Source: an uncultured Lachnospiraceae bacterium (lineage in GTDB: Bacteria; Bacillota; Clostridia; Lachnospirales; Lachnospiraceae). Taken from it: a stretch of DNA of 64,000 bases. Below the pieces are notes generated by a model. It had not been told where the DNA came from and did no database searches. It saw nothing but the letters and a program-made list of their open reading frames with translations. The stretch spans positions 17,399-81,398 of the forward strand of contig CAJUNB010000033.1 of assembly GCA_910587635.1 (NCBI GenBank). Direction: 5' to 3'. The translations under genes were made by a program, and so were the position numbers. Numbering within the stretch: position 1 is the stretch's first letter; each line of letters begins with the position of its first letter. Positions 8,995-16,939 of the stretch are shown here, piece after piece.

Positions 8995-9618
8995 ATGCTG
9001 AATTATATTTGGGGGAGCATGATCATTATCGGTGTCATTTACGGTTCTCTGACCGGACATATGGCGGAAGTGACAAATGCAGCGTTGGATTCATCGAGAG
9101 AAGCGGTGAATCTCTGCATCACAATGATGGGAGTTATGGCCCTGTGGATGGGACTGATGGAAATTGCAGAGAAGGCGGGCCTGATTGATAAATGGACAAA
9201 GGCGATCAGTCCTTTTGTTTCTTTTATGTTTCCGAATATTCCAAAGGGGCATAAGGCCAGAAAATATATTTCCACAAATATCATTGCCAATGTACTTGGG
9301 CTCGGCTGGGCATGTACTCCGGCGGGTCTGAAGGCAATGGAAGAGCTGGCGAAGCTGGAGGCCGAGCGGGGGAACCTGGAATATACGGAAACAGGACCGG
9401 GGAAACGAGGACGGAAAGCCAGCAGGGAAATGTGTGTTTTTCTGATTTTGAACATCTCTTCCCTGCAGCTCATTCCGGTGAATATGATTGCCTACCGGAG
9501 CCAGTACGGCAGTACCGATCCGGCAGTTATCATAGCGCCGGCGATATTGGCCACAGCGGTGAGTACGGCGGCGGGGATTTTATTTTGTAAGATAGTGGGC
9601 GGAAAGCGGAGAGAATAA
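8995..9618 (+). CDS. spmA: Spore maturation protein A
   Basis: Integral membrane protein with the nucleoside-recognition (Gate) fold; SpmA and SpmB are needed for full spore core dehydration and heat resistance. Recognisable blocks are ALDSSREAVNLCITMMGVMA, FPNIPKGHKARKYISTNI and NVLGLGWACTPAGLKAMEEL. The ATG at 8995 follows GGGAGAG; the longer open frame upstream reads through the DUF1538 remnant. At 207 aa the size is normal. A terminator overlaps its stop codon. spmB, usually directly downstream, is over 2 kb away here. Confidence 0.93.
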   Translation: MLNYIWGSMIIIGVIYGSLTGHMAEVTNAALDSSREAVNLCITMMGVMALWMGLMEIAEKAGLIDKWTKAISPFVSFMFPNIPKGHKARKYISTNIIANVLGLGWACTPAGLKAMEELAKLEAERGNLEYTETGPGKRGRKASREMCVFLILNISSLQLIPVNMIAYRSQYGSTDPAVIIAPAILATAVSTAAGILFCKIVGGKRRE

Positions 9619-9635
9619 GGCTCTTCGCTTTTTTA
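9604..9635 (+). terminator. Intrinsic terminator overlapping the spmA stop
   Basis: AAGCGGAGAG (9604-9613) pairs with CTCTTCGCTT (9621-9630) with one mismatch, followed by a run of T. It separates spmA from the lipoprotein gene that follows. Confidence 0.7.
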
Positions 9636-9701
9636 ATTTAGTTATAAGAATATCATATTTTCATTTGAATATAAAAGCTATCGATAATCTAAAAAACAAA
9701 T

Positions 9702-9730
9702 TTGACATAAAAATAACAGTCCTGTATAAT
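9702..9730 (+). promoter_or_regulatory. Consensus sigma-A type promoter
   Basis: TTGACA at 9702-9707, a 17-base spacer, and TATAAT at 9725-9730. Both boxes are perfect, in an AT-rich stretch 50 bases before the lipoprotein gene at 9780. Confidence 0.85.
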
Positions 9731-9779
9731 GAGCTGGATATAAAAAAGAAATCTTTTAATAACATCAGGAGGAAACGTT

Positions 9780-10322
9780 ATGAAAAAATGGAGAGTCATA
9801 CTGATAACAGGAATTATGATTTTGGCCTGCGCAGGATGTGGCACGCAGGAAGTGCAGGAAGCAGCGGAAGCTGAAGTACGGGAAGAAGCAACTGTAGAAG
9901 AGACAGATGCGAATGCGGAAGACGGACAGGCAGAGGAGGAACAGGCAGTTAGTGAAATGGCAGAAAGTGAAGTAATAGAGAAAAACGACAGTAACAGTGA
10001 TCTGGAAACAAAAAGTGATAATGGAGAAATAGCAGCGTTTGCGGAAAAGATTCAGGCAGCAGTGGCTAATAAAGATCTGGAAACGTTGGCTGATATGTGT
10101 ACTTATCCGGTGGCAGTCAATGGAGAAGTGGTTGAAGAAAGAGACGCTTTTATGGAACTGGGTGAGGACGTTATTTTTACAGAAGAAAGATGTGCAGCGA
10201 TAGCAGCTGTAGATATTGCTACATTGGAGGAAACGATGGCAGGTGTCGTTATGGGAGATGCTACACCCAATATTATTTTTAAATCTGTGGATGGACAATT
10301 GGGGATAGCAGGTATTAATTAA
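9780..10322 (+). CDS. Small secreted lipoprotein of unknown function
   Basis: 180 aa. Residues 1-20 form a lipoprotein signal ending in ACAGC (Cys20). Residues 21-85 are a long acidic Glu/Ala/Asp spacer. Residues 86-180 form a small alpha/beta domain starting IAAFAEKIQAAVANKDLETL and containing CTYPVAV and a repeated pattern of short helices and strands, resembling a small cystatin/NTF2-like domain. I do not recognise a named family. AGGAGG precedes the ATG and a perfect promoter lies upstream, so it is probably well expressed as a single gene. It is inserted between spmA and spmB. Confidence 0.75.
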   Translation: MKKWRVILITGIMILACAGCGTQEVQEAAEAEVREEATVEETDANAEDGQAEEEQAVSEMAESEVIEKNDSNSDLETKSDNGEIAAFAEKIQAAVANKDLETLADMCTYPVAVNGEVVEERDAFMELGEDVIFTEERCAAIAAVDIATLEETMAGVVMGDATPNIIFKSVDGQLGIAGIN

Positions 10323-10405
10323 TTGGATAAGTAAAAATAAAAAGAATTCAGATATTTTCGAAAAAAATATTAGGAAATTCTTCCTTTTTTTGTGATAAAA
10401 ACCAG

Positions 10406-10434
10406 TTGGACAGATTTCAATATTGTAGTATGAT
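10406..10434 (+). promoter_or_regulatory. Likely sigma-A type promoter for the DUF3048 gene
   Basis: TTGGAC at 10406-10411, a 17-base spacer and TATGAT at 10429-10434, about 50 bases before the start codon at 10485. Confidence 0.7.
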
Positions 10435-10484
10435 AGGAAAAGAGCATTGAAATTTGAATAAACAGAAAGGAATTTGGTGAACCA

Positions 10485-11618
10485 ATGAAAAGAAAATCAG
10501 TATTGCTTTTAACTTCCGCTTTGTTGGCTGCCATGGTTCTGGGAGGATGCGGTAAGAAAGAGGAAGAAGATGCTTCGATCTTAGACGATATCAAAGAAGA
10601 AACTGTGGAAATGGAAATTGAAGAAGAGACAGAAGAGACGGAAGAAGAGGTAGGAGAGGAAGAGAACCACGACGGTATGTACCGGAGTGAACTTACAAAT
10701 GAGTGGATTGACGAGAGTCTGAAAAATCAAAGACCTATCGCTGCGATGGTGGATAATGAGTCAACGGCACTCCCCCACTACGGACTTTCCGATGCAGATG
10801 TAGTATATGAAGTAATGAATAGCACAAAAAACGGCAGAATCACTCGTCTGATGGCAGTTGTTAAAGATTGGGAAAAGATCGAACGGCTGGGAAGTATCCG
10901 AAGTACGAGACCCACGAATATTCTGCTGGCAGCAGAGTGGAATGCAGTGCTTTGCCATGACGGCGGACCGTTCTATATTGACCCGTATCTGGCAGAAGAT
11001 TATTCGGCACATTTCAGTGGCGGATTTGACAGAATTGACAATGGTAAGGCGAGAGAATTTACAGAGTATATCTGTACTGGAAATTTGGATTCCAAGTTCA
11101 GCGCTTCCAATTATTCCCGGGAATATGATCAATATTATGAAGGCGATGGAGTAGAAGATTTCCAGCATTTCAAATTCTCTGATGAGGAGCTTTCCCTGGA
11201 CGGTGAAGGCGGTGCAAAAGATGCTACAGAGATTTCCCTCCCGTTCCCTCATAATAAATCAACTCTGAAGTACAATGAAGAGACAAAGACCTATGATTAT
11301 TATGAATATGGGGATGCCCATGTGGATCCCGGTAATGGAAATGCAGTGCTTACTTTTAAGAATGTATTGCTCCAGAACTGTACATTCCATCAGTATGATG
11401 AGAATGGCTACCTGATCTATAACTGTATTGATGCAAGCAACAGGGATGGTTATTATATTACAAACGGTAAAGCGATTCCGGTTACCTGGGCAAAGACCGG
11501 GGATACAAAAGCGACTCGCTTCTTTGATGAGGATGGTAATGAGATCAGTATCAATACCGGTAAAACATACATTGCGCTCGTTCCCGATGACGGATGGAGT
11601 GATCTGTCTATACAGTAG
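10485..11618 (+). CDS. DUF3048 domain lipoprotein (YerB family)
   Basis: Secreted lipoprotein, 377 aa, with signal residues 1-22 (VLGGC, Cys22) and an acidic spacer to about residue 62. The body matches the YerB/DUF3048 two-domain layout: the N-terminal part has NQRPIAAMVDNESTALPHYG, ADVVYEVMNSTKNGRITRLM and LGSIRSTRPTNILLAAEWNA; the C-terminal part has YYITNGKAIPVTWAKTGD with a GKTYIALVP ending. The biochemical role of the family is unknown. It has its own promoter and a strong terminator, so it is monocistronic. Upstream AAAGGAA spaced from the ATG supports the start. Confidence 0.88.
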   Translation: MKRKSVLLLTSALLAAMVLGGCGKKEEEDASILDDIKEETVEMEIEEETEETEEEVGEEENHDGMYRSELTNEWIDESLKNQRPIAAMVDNESTALPHYGLSDADVVYEVMNSTKNGRITRLMAVVKDWEKIERLGSIRSTRPTNILLAAEWNAVLCHDGGPFYIDPYLAEDYSAHFSGGFDRIDNGKAREFTEYICTGNLDSKFSASNYSREYDQYYEGDGVEDFQHFKFSDEELSLDGEGGAKDATEISLPFPHNKSTLKYNEETKTYDYYEYGDAHVDPGNGNAVLTFKNVLLQNCTFHQYDENGYLIYNCIDASNRDGYYITNGKAIPVTWAKTGDTKATRFFDEDGNEISINTGKTYIALVPDDGWSDLSIQ

Positions 11619-11692
11619 AACATAGGACAACATTGACAGGCAAGGATAAATCATAAAGGGATAACGGCAATAATAGAAACAGTGTTAAATAT

Positions 11693-11742
11693 TTCCGGGC
11701 GTGATTGCATATATATGTAATAAATCACTGCCCGGAATTTTT
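11693..11742 (+). terminator. Strong intrinsic terminator after the DUF3048 gene
   Basis: TTCCGGGC-GTGATT (11693-11706) pairs with AATCAC and GCCCGGAA (11723-11737, one bulged T), followed by TTTTT at 11738-11742. The spmB ATG is the very next base. Confidence 0.85.
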
Positions 11743-12273
11743 ATGCTCTCTGTATTATCGAATCTGTCAAATATTATTATCCCTCTAGTTATTTTTTATA
11801 TTGTTGCAGAAGGACTGCTGATGAAAACCAATGTCTATGAGAACTTTATCAAAGGGGCAAAAGACGGTTTTCAGGTTGTAATCGGAATTATGCCCACACT
11901 TATAGGGCTTATGGTATCAGTGGGAGTGCTGCGGGCCTCCGGTTTTCTGGACTTTGTGGGAAAACTGACCGGCGGGTTGACGGAATCTGTCGGGTTTCCT
12001 TCTTCTCTCATTCCGGTGACAGTCATTAAGATGTTTTCCTCTTCTGCGGCTACAGGACTTGTGCTGGATATTTTCAAAGAATTTGGCACGGATTCCTATG
12101 TTGGGCTGATTACGTCTATTATGATGAGCTGTACCGAAACGGTATTTTATACAATGTCCGTATATTTTATGGCGGCAAAGGTGACAAAGACGAGGTTCAC
12201 ATTGCCAGGAGCATTGTTTTGTACACTGGCAGGAATCGTGGCAAGTGTGATAATAGCTGCAGGCATGTTATAA
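11743..12273 (+). CDS. spmB: Spore maturation protein B
   Basis: Integral membrane partner of SpmA. Family blocks seen are IIPLVIFYIVAEGLL, YENFIKGAKDGFQVVIGIMP, VIKMFSSSAATGLVLDIFKE and SCTETVFYTMSVYFMAAKV. ATG at 11743 gives 176 aa, the usual size; the GTG at 11701 would place translation inside a terminator stem and adds a poor N-terminus. The start codon touches the T-run of the upstream terminator and only a weak GGAA lies before it, so expression probably needs either read-through or a sporulation promoter not recognised here. Confidence 0.88.
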   Translation: MLSVLSNLSNIIIPLVIFYIVAEGLLMKTNVYENFIKGAKDGFQVVIGIMPTLIGLMVSVGVLRASGFLDFVGKLTGGLTESVGFPSSLIPVTVIKMFSSSAATGLVLDIFKEFGTDSYVGLITSIMMSCTETVFYTMSVYFMAAKVTKTRFTLPGALFCTLAGIVASVIIAAGML

Positions 12274-12392
12274 TCTTTTCAGTTCATAACGGGATATATG
12301 TCCCAATTCGCCTTTTTTCGTCGATGCGTCTATTTTATACAGAAAGGGTTAGGTAAGATCGAAAGAGGAAACCGACAGGAGGAAAAGATACT

Positions 12393-12881
12393 TTGAGACA
12401 GTTGGGAATACAAACGATACTGCACAACTCAGGAGATACAGAAACTGTGATTCCGGCGCTTGTAGTGGCCGGAATTCTGCTATTGCTGTTGTGGGGGATT
12501 ATACATAGGATAATATCTTCCAGAAAGAGATACCTGCATGTGGACGATATGGAAGGACTTGCGTTCGAGGAATACTGTGCACAGCTTTTACGTGATAATG
12601 GATTTCTGGAAGTGGAAGTGACAAAATCCAGCGGAGACTTTGGAGTGGACATCCTGGCTGAGAAAGAGGGAGTGACTTACGCGATTCAGTGTAAATGTTA
12701 TACTTCGGATGTAGGGGTCAAGGCAGTACAGGAAGTCTATGCGGGGCGGGATTTCTATGACCGGATGGTAGGTGCTGTCCTGACAAACCAGTATTTCACC
12801 GGGCCTGCGGTAGAGGCGGCGAAGAAACTGAAGATTTTGCTATGGGACAGGGATTATCTGGAGCAGATGATGGAAGAGTAA
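12393..12881 (+). CDS. Membrane-anchored Mrr-like restriction endonuclease domain protein
   Basis: 162 aa. One hydrophobic segment at about residues 18-40 is followed by a basic stretch and an Mrr-cat-type nuclease domain. The PD-(D/E)XK signature is visible as SSGDFGVDILAEKEG followed by AIQCKCY, with a helix FEEYCAQLLRDNGF before it. Such stand-alone membrane-tethered Mrr domains are common in Firmicutes and may act on foreign or damaged DNA, but no target is known. The start is a TTG with AGGAGG ten bases upstream. There is no methylase or specificity gene nearby, so this is not a classical restriction system. Confidence 0.82.
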   Translation: MRQLGIQTILHNSGDTETVIPALVVAGILLLLLWGIIHRIISSRKRYLHVDDMEGLAFEEYCAQLLRDNGFLEVEVTKSSGDFGVDILAEKEGVTYAIQCKCYTSDVGVKAVQEVYAGRDFYDRMVGAVLTNQYFTGPAVEAAKKLKILLWDRDYLEQMMEE

Positions 12882-12938
12882 AGATACCTTTATATAAGAG
12901 ACATTCGGAATATCCTGATATTGTTAAATATCCTCTAT

Positions 12939-12967
12939 TTGCGTCTTTGAAGAAGTTGTGATATACT
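12939..12967 (+). promoter_or_regulatory. Probable promoter of fabT
   Basis: TTGCGT at 12939-12944, a 17-base spacer, and TATACT at 12962-12967, 38 bases before the chosen start of the MarR-family gene. The downstream edge is shared with a FabT-type palindrome. Confidence 0.6.
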
Positions 12968-12979
12968 TTGAATATCAAA
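12967..12979 (+). promoter_or_regulatory. FabT-type operator overlapping the fabT promoter
   Basis: TTTGA (12967-12971) and TCAAA (12975-12979) form a perfect inverted repeat around ATA. This is the TTTGA-N3-TCAAA form known for FabT sites in streptococci. It begins within the last base of the -10 box, so a bound protein would block transcription and give autorepression. Confidence 0.65.
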
Positions 12980-13004
12980 CTATAAAGAAAGGATGCAGCC
13001 GGGC

Positions 13005-13445
13005 GTGGATATCAATGCTGCCTTGAATGAGGTATTTGTCAAAGTATTTAAGAATATTACCGGAATCGAGGAACGGGTCATTCAGACAGGAGAATACCAG
13101 AATGCCACTGCAAATGACATGCATGTCATAGAAACTATTGGTATCGGTAAGCCCAAGAACATGACATCTGTAGCGAAAGCCCTTTCTGTAACGACAGGAA
13201 CACTGACAATATCGGTGAACAGTCTTGTGAAAAAGGGATTTGTAGAGCGGGTCAGGAGCGAATCTGACAGACGTGTCGTTTTGGTCTCTCTGACAGAAAA
13301 AGGGCGGATGGTTTATTTGGAGCATCAGAAATTCCATGAAGATCTTGTGAACAGTATCGTACACAGGTTAGATGACCGGGAGAAAATATTGTTAGAAAAA
13401 GTATTGTCCAATCTCAATCAGTATTTAAAAGAAATGCAAAAATAA
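13005..13445 (+). CDS. fabT: MarR-family transcriptional repressor of fatty-acid synthesis (FabT)
   Basis: A winged-helix regulator, 146 aa from the GTG at 13005. FabT of streptococci represses fab genes and binds DNA better with long-chain acyl-ACP. Shared features are the helix NDMHVIETIG, the recognition region TTGTLTISVNSLVKKGFVER and the wing RSESDRRVVLVSLTEKG. AAAGGA at 12988-12993 suits the GTG; ATG at 12993 lies on top of that site. The gene has a FabT-like palindrome in its own promoter. Unlike in streptococci it is not in the fab cluster: fabH lies 11 kb upstream in the window. Confidence 0.82.
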   Translation: MDINAALNEVFVKVFKNITGIEERVIQTGEYQNATANDMHVIETIGIGKPKNMTSVAKALSVTTGTLTISVNSLVKKGFVERVRSESDRRVVLVSLTEKGRMVYLEHQKFHEDLVNSIVHRLDDREKILLEKVLSNLNQYLKEMQK

Positions 13446-13486
13446 AGGCCTGTTGACAGGAATGGAATCCTGAAACAGGCCCTTTT
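13445..13486. terminator. Terminator between convergent fabT and DUF885 genes
   Basis: AAGGCCTGTT at the start pairs with AACAGGCC near 13474-13482, and an inner helix (CAGGA/TCCTG) strengthens it. TTTT follows on the plus strand and a T-rich run follows on the minus strand, so it can serve both genes. Confidence 0.75.
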
Positions 13487-13514
13487 AATCGTATCGGAAT
13501 TGCCCTGGGGTTTC

Positions 13515-15296
13515 CTATAGGATCATATCCCGCAGTGTGGGAAAAGGACAAGGTCCTGTTTCGAGTATCTTTTGATGGAAGCGTATGTCGCTGTAACTTT
13601 CTCCCCATTTTTCTTTTGCCTCTTCTTTCAGTATCTCAAATTCCAGATAGGAAACATAGTATTTCGGGTAATTGGCGGGTTCCTGTGCAATATATTCATA
13701 GATATTTTGGGCGATTTCAAAATCTGTGACGCCAAAGCCGGACAGAAAATCAGATACTTCTTCCACACTGGAGCCGTTATAATGAATTTCCAGATCCAGG
13801 AGAGAATACAGGCAAAGCTGTATACTCCGGTTCAGGCGCATGGCTTCTACCAGGGACAGAAGGTCTTGAGAAGCTCCTGATTCTTTCAATAATTCTTTTG
13901 CGTACTGATAGGATTGCATTTCCACATAGAGGGCCCAGCCTTCGCAGTAGCCTCCATAGTGAAGCAGGCTGCGGGCAGGATTGCTGTTTTTATTCTGCTG
14001 GCAGAGCTGGAAATAAACAGTCTGGTAAAGGTGCCCCGGATATCCTTCATGGGCCAGAGTAGTATACAGGTCCAGACCGGTCATAGGATCCTTCTCGTTG
14101 ATATAGATGGAATTCTCGGTAATATCATCAATAGGAGGTGTAAGATAAAAAGCCGGACTGGAATATTCTTCCAGACTGGGAGATACTCGTTTGACTGTAC
14201 AGGAAGGCTCTGTGTCTCCGGGCATGGGAGGGAAATCCTCTGCCATCCTCTGCCGAAGATCCTGGAGGCAGAAAGCGGGTTCGGCCTGAGGAAAACTCTC
14301 TTCCAGAGAGGCAGCAGAGAGATCGGGAGACTTTTCCAGGAGTGCTGCCAGTTCTTTTGTATCTTTTTTCAACTGCATGGCAAGGAGATTTTGGACCTCC
14401 GCCACAGAACGATCGGAACCGGTGGACTGAGAGAAGAGAAAAGTGTAGTATTCTTTTCCTTTTGGAAGACGTGACAGCCCTCTTTCTTCTCCGCCACTGC
14501 CTTTCAGCACAAGTATTTCATCTCCCAGTGCTTCATAGGCAGGGAGGACCGTTTCCAGTAAAAGTATATGATTTTGCTGAATATAGGCAGTTCTTTGCTC
14601 CGGCGTGATCAGATTTTTTTCCACCAGTGGCAGAAGACGTTCTGAAAAAGAGGTATTCAAGAAATGAGTATCATTGGTAAGGCTGTTAAAGTCTATAATC
14701 TGATAACACTGATCAATTACTTTGTCTGCAGCAATATCTGACATAAAAAGTCCTGCCTGGGCTTTTTCTTTTTCGTACTGTGCGATTCCCTCAAGATAAG
14801 CGGGTATCTGTTCCAGTAGAGAGAGATAGTTTTCCACGTCCTGCTGGCTTCGGAAGGTGTATTCTGCCAAAAGAATCGGCAGAGAAGACTGGACACCGGA
14901 GGCAGGGGAGAGAGGCTCCGCATAGTAGGGGAAATCCTCTTCTTTGCTTCGGCTTTCCAGATAATCCATTAGCAGAGTGTGCAAAAGGCGGTTATCCTTT
15001 CCGAAAAAAACAGGGTGGATTTGGGAAGCCGTTTTTTTATACAATTTCAGCTGAAGGTATCCCTGTTTTTGGGCTTCCCTGGAATAAATCGGAAGAGAAG
15101 GACAATCCCCGGGGATACCATAGTTTTCCGGGTTTGCCAGCACATAATGCATGCTTAAGGTGTCGCTGGACATTTCTTCCCGGAACAAAGTATTGGTGAG
15201 ACGGTGGAAGCGGAATGTCTGAAAACCGATAAATAAAAGAATACACAGGAAAATGGAAGCCAGGAAAAGGATTCCTTTTTTTAAAGAATATTTCAT
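13515..15296 (-). CDS. DUF885 family zinc peptidase-like protein, membrane-anchored
   Basis: 593 aa on the minus strand. A hydrophobic segment at residues 8-26 acts as a signal anchor, so the body is outside the membrane. The DUF885 hallmark HEGYPGHLYQ lies at about residue 416, an HExxxGH-type metal site, followed by GGYCEGWALYVEM with another ligand Glu and LLDLEIHYNG near the end. DUF885 proteins are metallopeptidases of largely unknown substrate. A late segment (YYVSYLEFEILKEEAKEKWG) is also family-typical. It stands alone between fabT and the sensor kinase operon, divergent from the latter. Confidence 0.85.
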   Translation of the reverse strand: MKYSLKKGILFLASIFLCILLFIGFQTFRFHRLTNTLFREEMSSDTLSMHYVLANPENYGIPGDCPSLPIYSREAQKQGYLQLKLYKKTASQIHPVFFGKDNRLLHTLLMDYLESRSKEEDFPYYAEPLSPASGVQSSLPILLAEYTFRSQQDVENYLSLLEQIPAYLEGIAQYEKEKAQAGLFMSDIAADKVIDQCYQIIDFNSLTNDTHFLNTSFSERLLPLVEKNLITPEQRTAYIQQNHILLLETVLPAYEALGDEILVLKGSGGEERGLSRLPKGKEYYTFLFSQSTGSDRSVAEVQNLLAMQLKKDTKELAALLEKSPDLSAASLEESFPQAEPAFCLQDLRQRMAEDFPPMPGDTEPSCTVKRVSPSLEEYSSPAFYLTPPIDDITENSIYINEKDPMTGLDLYTTLAHEGYPGHLYQTVYFQLCQQNKNSNPARSLLHYGGYCEGWALYVEMQSYQYAKELLKESGASQDLLSLVEAMRLNRSIQLCLYSLLDLEIHYNGSSVEEVSDFLSGFGVTDFEIAQNIYEYIAQEPANYPKYYVSYLEFEILKEEAKEKWGESYSDIRFHQKILETGPCPFPTLRDMIL

Positions 15297-15453
15297 ATGT
15301 GATATGCCTTATCGTTCTTTCAGTGAATTATATGTGACAGGAAAAAGGAATAGCACGTTGACGGAAAGGAAAATTTATTGGAAAATGAAAAGAAGATAGG
15401 ACAACTGATATTTTTGATTTCGTATCTGAAAAGATACTGACAGGAGAAAATCA

Positions 15454-16938
15454 ATGGCAGACGGACAGAGAAATGAGAAAATAAAATATCCACTGAAGAT
15501 GAAGATCGTACTTCTGATGATTGTGGCACTTGTTCCTCTTCTGGGAATTGCTGTCTATCTGATCGCAGCACTTGTCAATTACAGAGATTCTTATGACAGT
15601 ATTGTCAGTAATATGACAATTGCTAATAATTATAATTTAAATTTCAAAGAAGAGCTGGACGAGAGTATCTATAAGCTGGCAGTGGGCTATGTATCTTTTA
15701 ACAACATACAGGAAGAGAAATCGTTGAAAGATCCGTATGATCTGATTGGTGAATTGAGGACGGATTTCAGGGAATTGATGACGATCACTACAGACCGGGA
15801 GAGTCTGGCGTGGCTCCAAAGTCTGTTGCGGAACATTGATACATTGGAGGATCGGATTGATGATGTGCGAATTAATGTAGAGGCGGGGGAACGATATGAT
15901 GAAAATATGGAACTCCTGGATAACAACGTTTATATATTGACAGAACTGATTCAGGATGACATCCAATATTATATTTACTATCAGACAAAAAGTATCGAAG
16001 ATCTGACAGATCAGCTGAATGAACAGATCAGCACCTTCTTGGTACTTTGCGCGTGGCTGATCGGAGCAGCAGTGGTTCTTGTGATGATTATTTTTTCTCT
16101 CGTACTGAAGAGCATCACCAATCCGCTGGAGCGTCTGTGTAAAGTAACGGAGAGAATTGCAAAGGGAGAATTTACGGTCAGGGCAAAAATTCATACAAAA
16201 GATGAGATCAGAATACTGTCTGACAGTGTGGATAATATGGCTGAAAAGCTGCGCATTATGATGAATCAGATTAAAGATGATGAGCGAAAGGTACGGGATG
16301 CAGAATTGCGACTCTTACAGGAACAGATCAATCCTCATTTTCTGTACAATACATTGGACACGATTGTCTGGTTGATCGAAGGAAATGACAGGGAGGAGGC
16401 GGTGAGTATGGTAGTTTCTCTGTCTGAATTTTTCCGGCTCGTACTCAGTAAAGGAAAGGAGTTCATCACAATTCGGGAAGAAGAGATGCATATCAGAAGC
16501 TATCTGGAAATACAGCATGCCCGTTACCGGGATATTCTGGAATATGATATTTCTATAGACCCCGGGATTTATAAGTATAAGATATTGAAGCTGATGTTAC
16601 AGCCTCTTGTGGAAAATGCGCTGTATCATGGTATTAAATATAAACGGGCAAAGGGACGAATCGATATTACCGGAAAGCAGGAAGGGGATTTGATTCGTTT
16701 TATTGTCAGGGACAATGGAGTGGGAATGGAAGAGACAGAACTGGAAAGACTTCGGGAAGAAATCAGAAAGCCTTGCAAAGAGACGCAGAAAGGATTCGGA
16801 TTGGCGAATGTAAACGAGAGGATTCGTATGAATTTTGGGATGGAATACGGAATGGAAATTGAATCTGTGAAGAATGAAGGGACTTGTGTCAGTATTACAA
16901 TTCCAATGGAATACTTTGGAGAAGGTGAGGGGAGTTGA
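15454..16938 (+). CDS. LytS/YesM-type sensor histidine kinase
   Basis: Membrane sensor kinase, 494 aa. Transmembrane segments at about residues 13-37 and 190-214 flank an extracellular domain of some 150 residues. Next comes a HAMP segment (SITNPLERLCKVTERIAKG), the His-kinase box with phospho-acceptor His in EQINPHFLYNTLDTI near residue 293, and a HATPase with LVENALYHGI, RDNGVGM and GFGLANVNERI. It is immediately followed (one base) by a sugar-binding lipoprotein and then by a YesN regulator, so the extracellular signal is probably a sugar-loaded lipoprotein. AGGAG lies seven bases before the ATG. Confidence 0.93.
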   Translation: MADGQRNEKIKYPLKMKIVLLMIVALVPLLGIAVYLIAALVNYRDSYDSIVSNMTIANNYNLNFKEELDESIYKLAVGYVSFNNIQEEKSLKDPYDLIGELRTDFRELMTITTDRESLAWLQSLLRNIDTLEDRIDDVRINVEAGERYDENMELLDNNVYILTELIQDDIQYYIYYQTKSIEDLTDQLNEQISTFLVLCAWLIGAAVVLVMIIFSLVLKSITNPLERLCKVTERIAKGEFTVRAKIHTKDEIRILSDSVDNMAEKLRIMMNQIKDDERKVRDAELRLLQEQINPHFLYNTLDTIVWLIEGNDREEAVSMVVSLSEFFRLVLSKGKEFITIREEEMHIRSYLEIQHARYRDILEYDISIDPGIYKYKILKLMLQPLVENALYHGIKYKRAKGRIDITGKQEGDLIRFIVRDNGVGMEETELERLREEIRKPCKETQKGFGLANVNERIRMNFGMEYGMEIESVKNEGTCVSITIPMEYFGEGEGS

Positions 16939-16939
16939 A

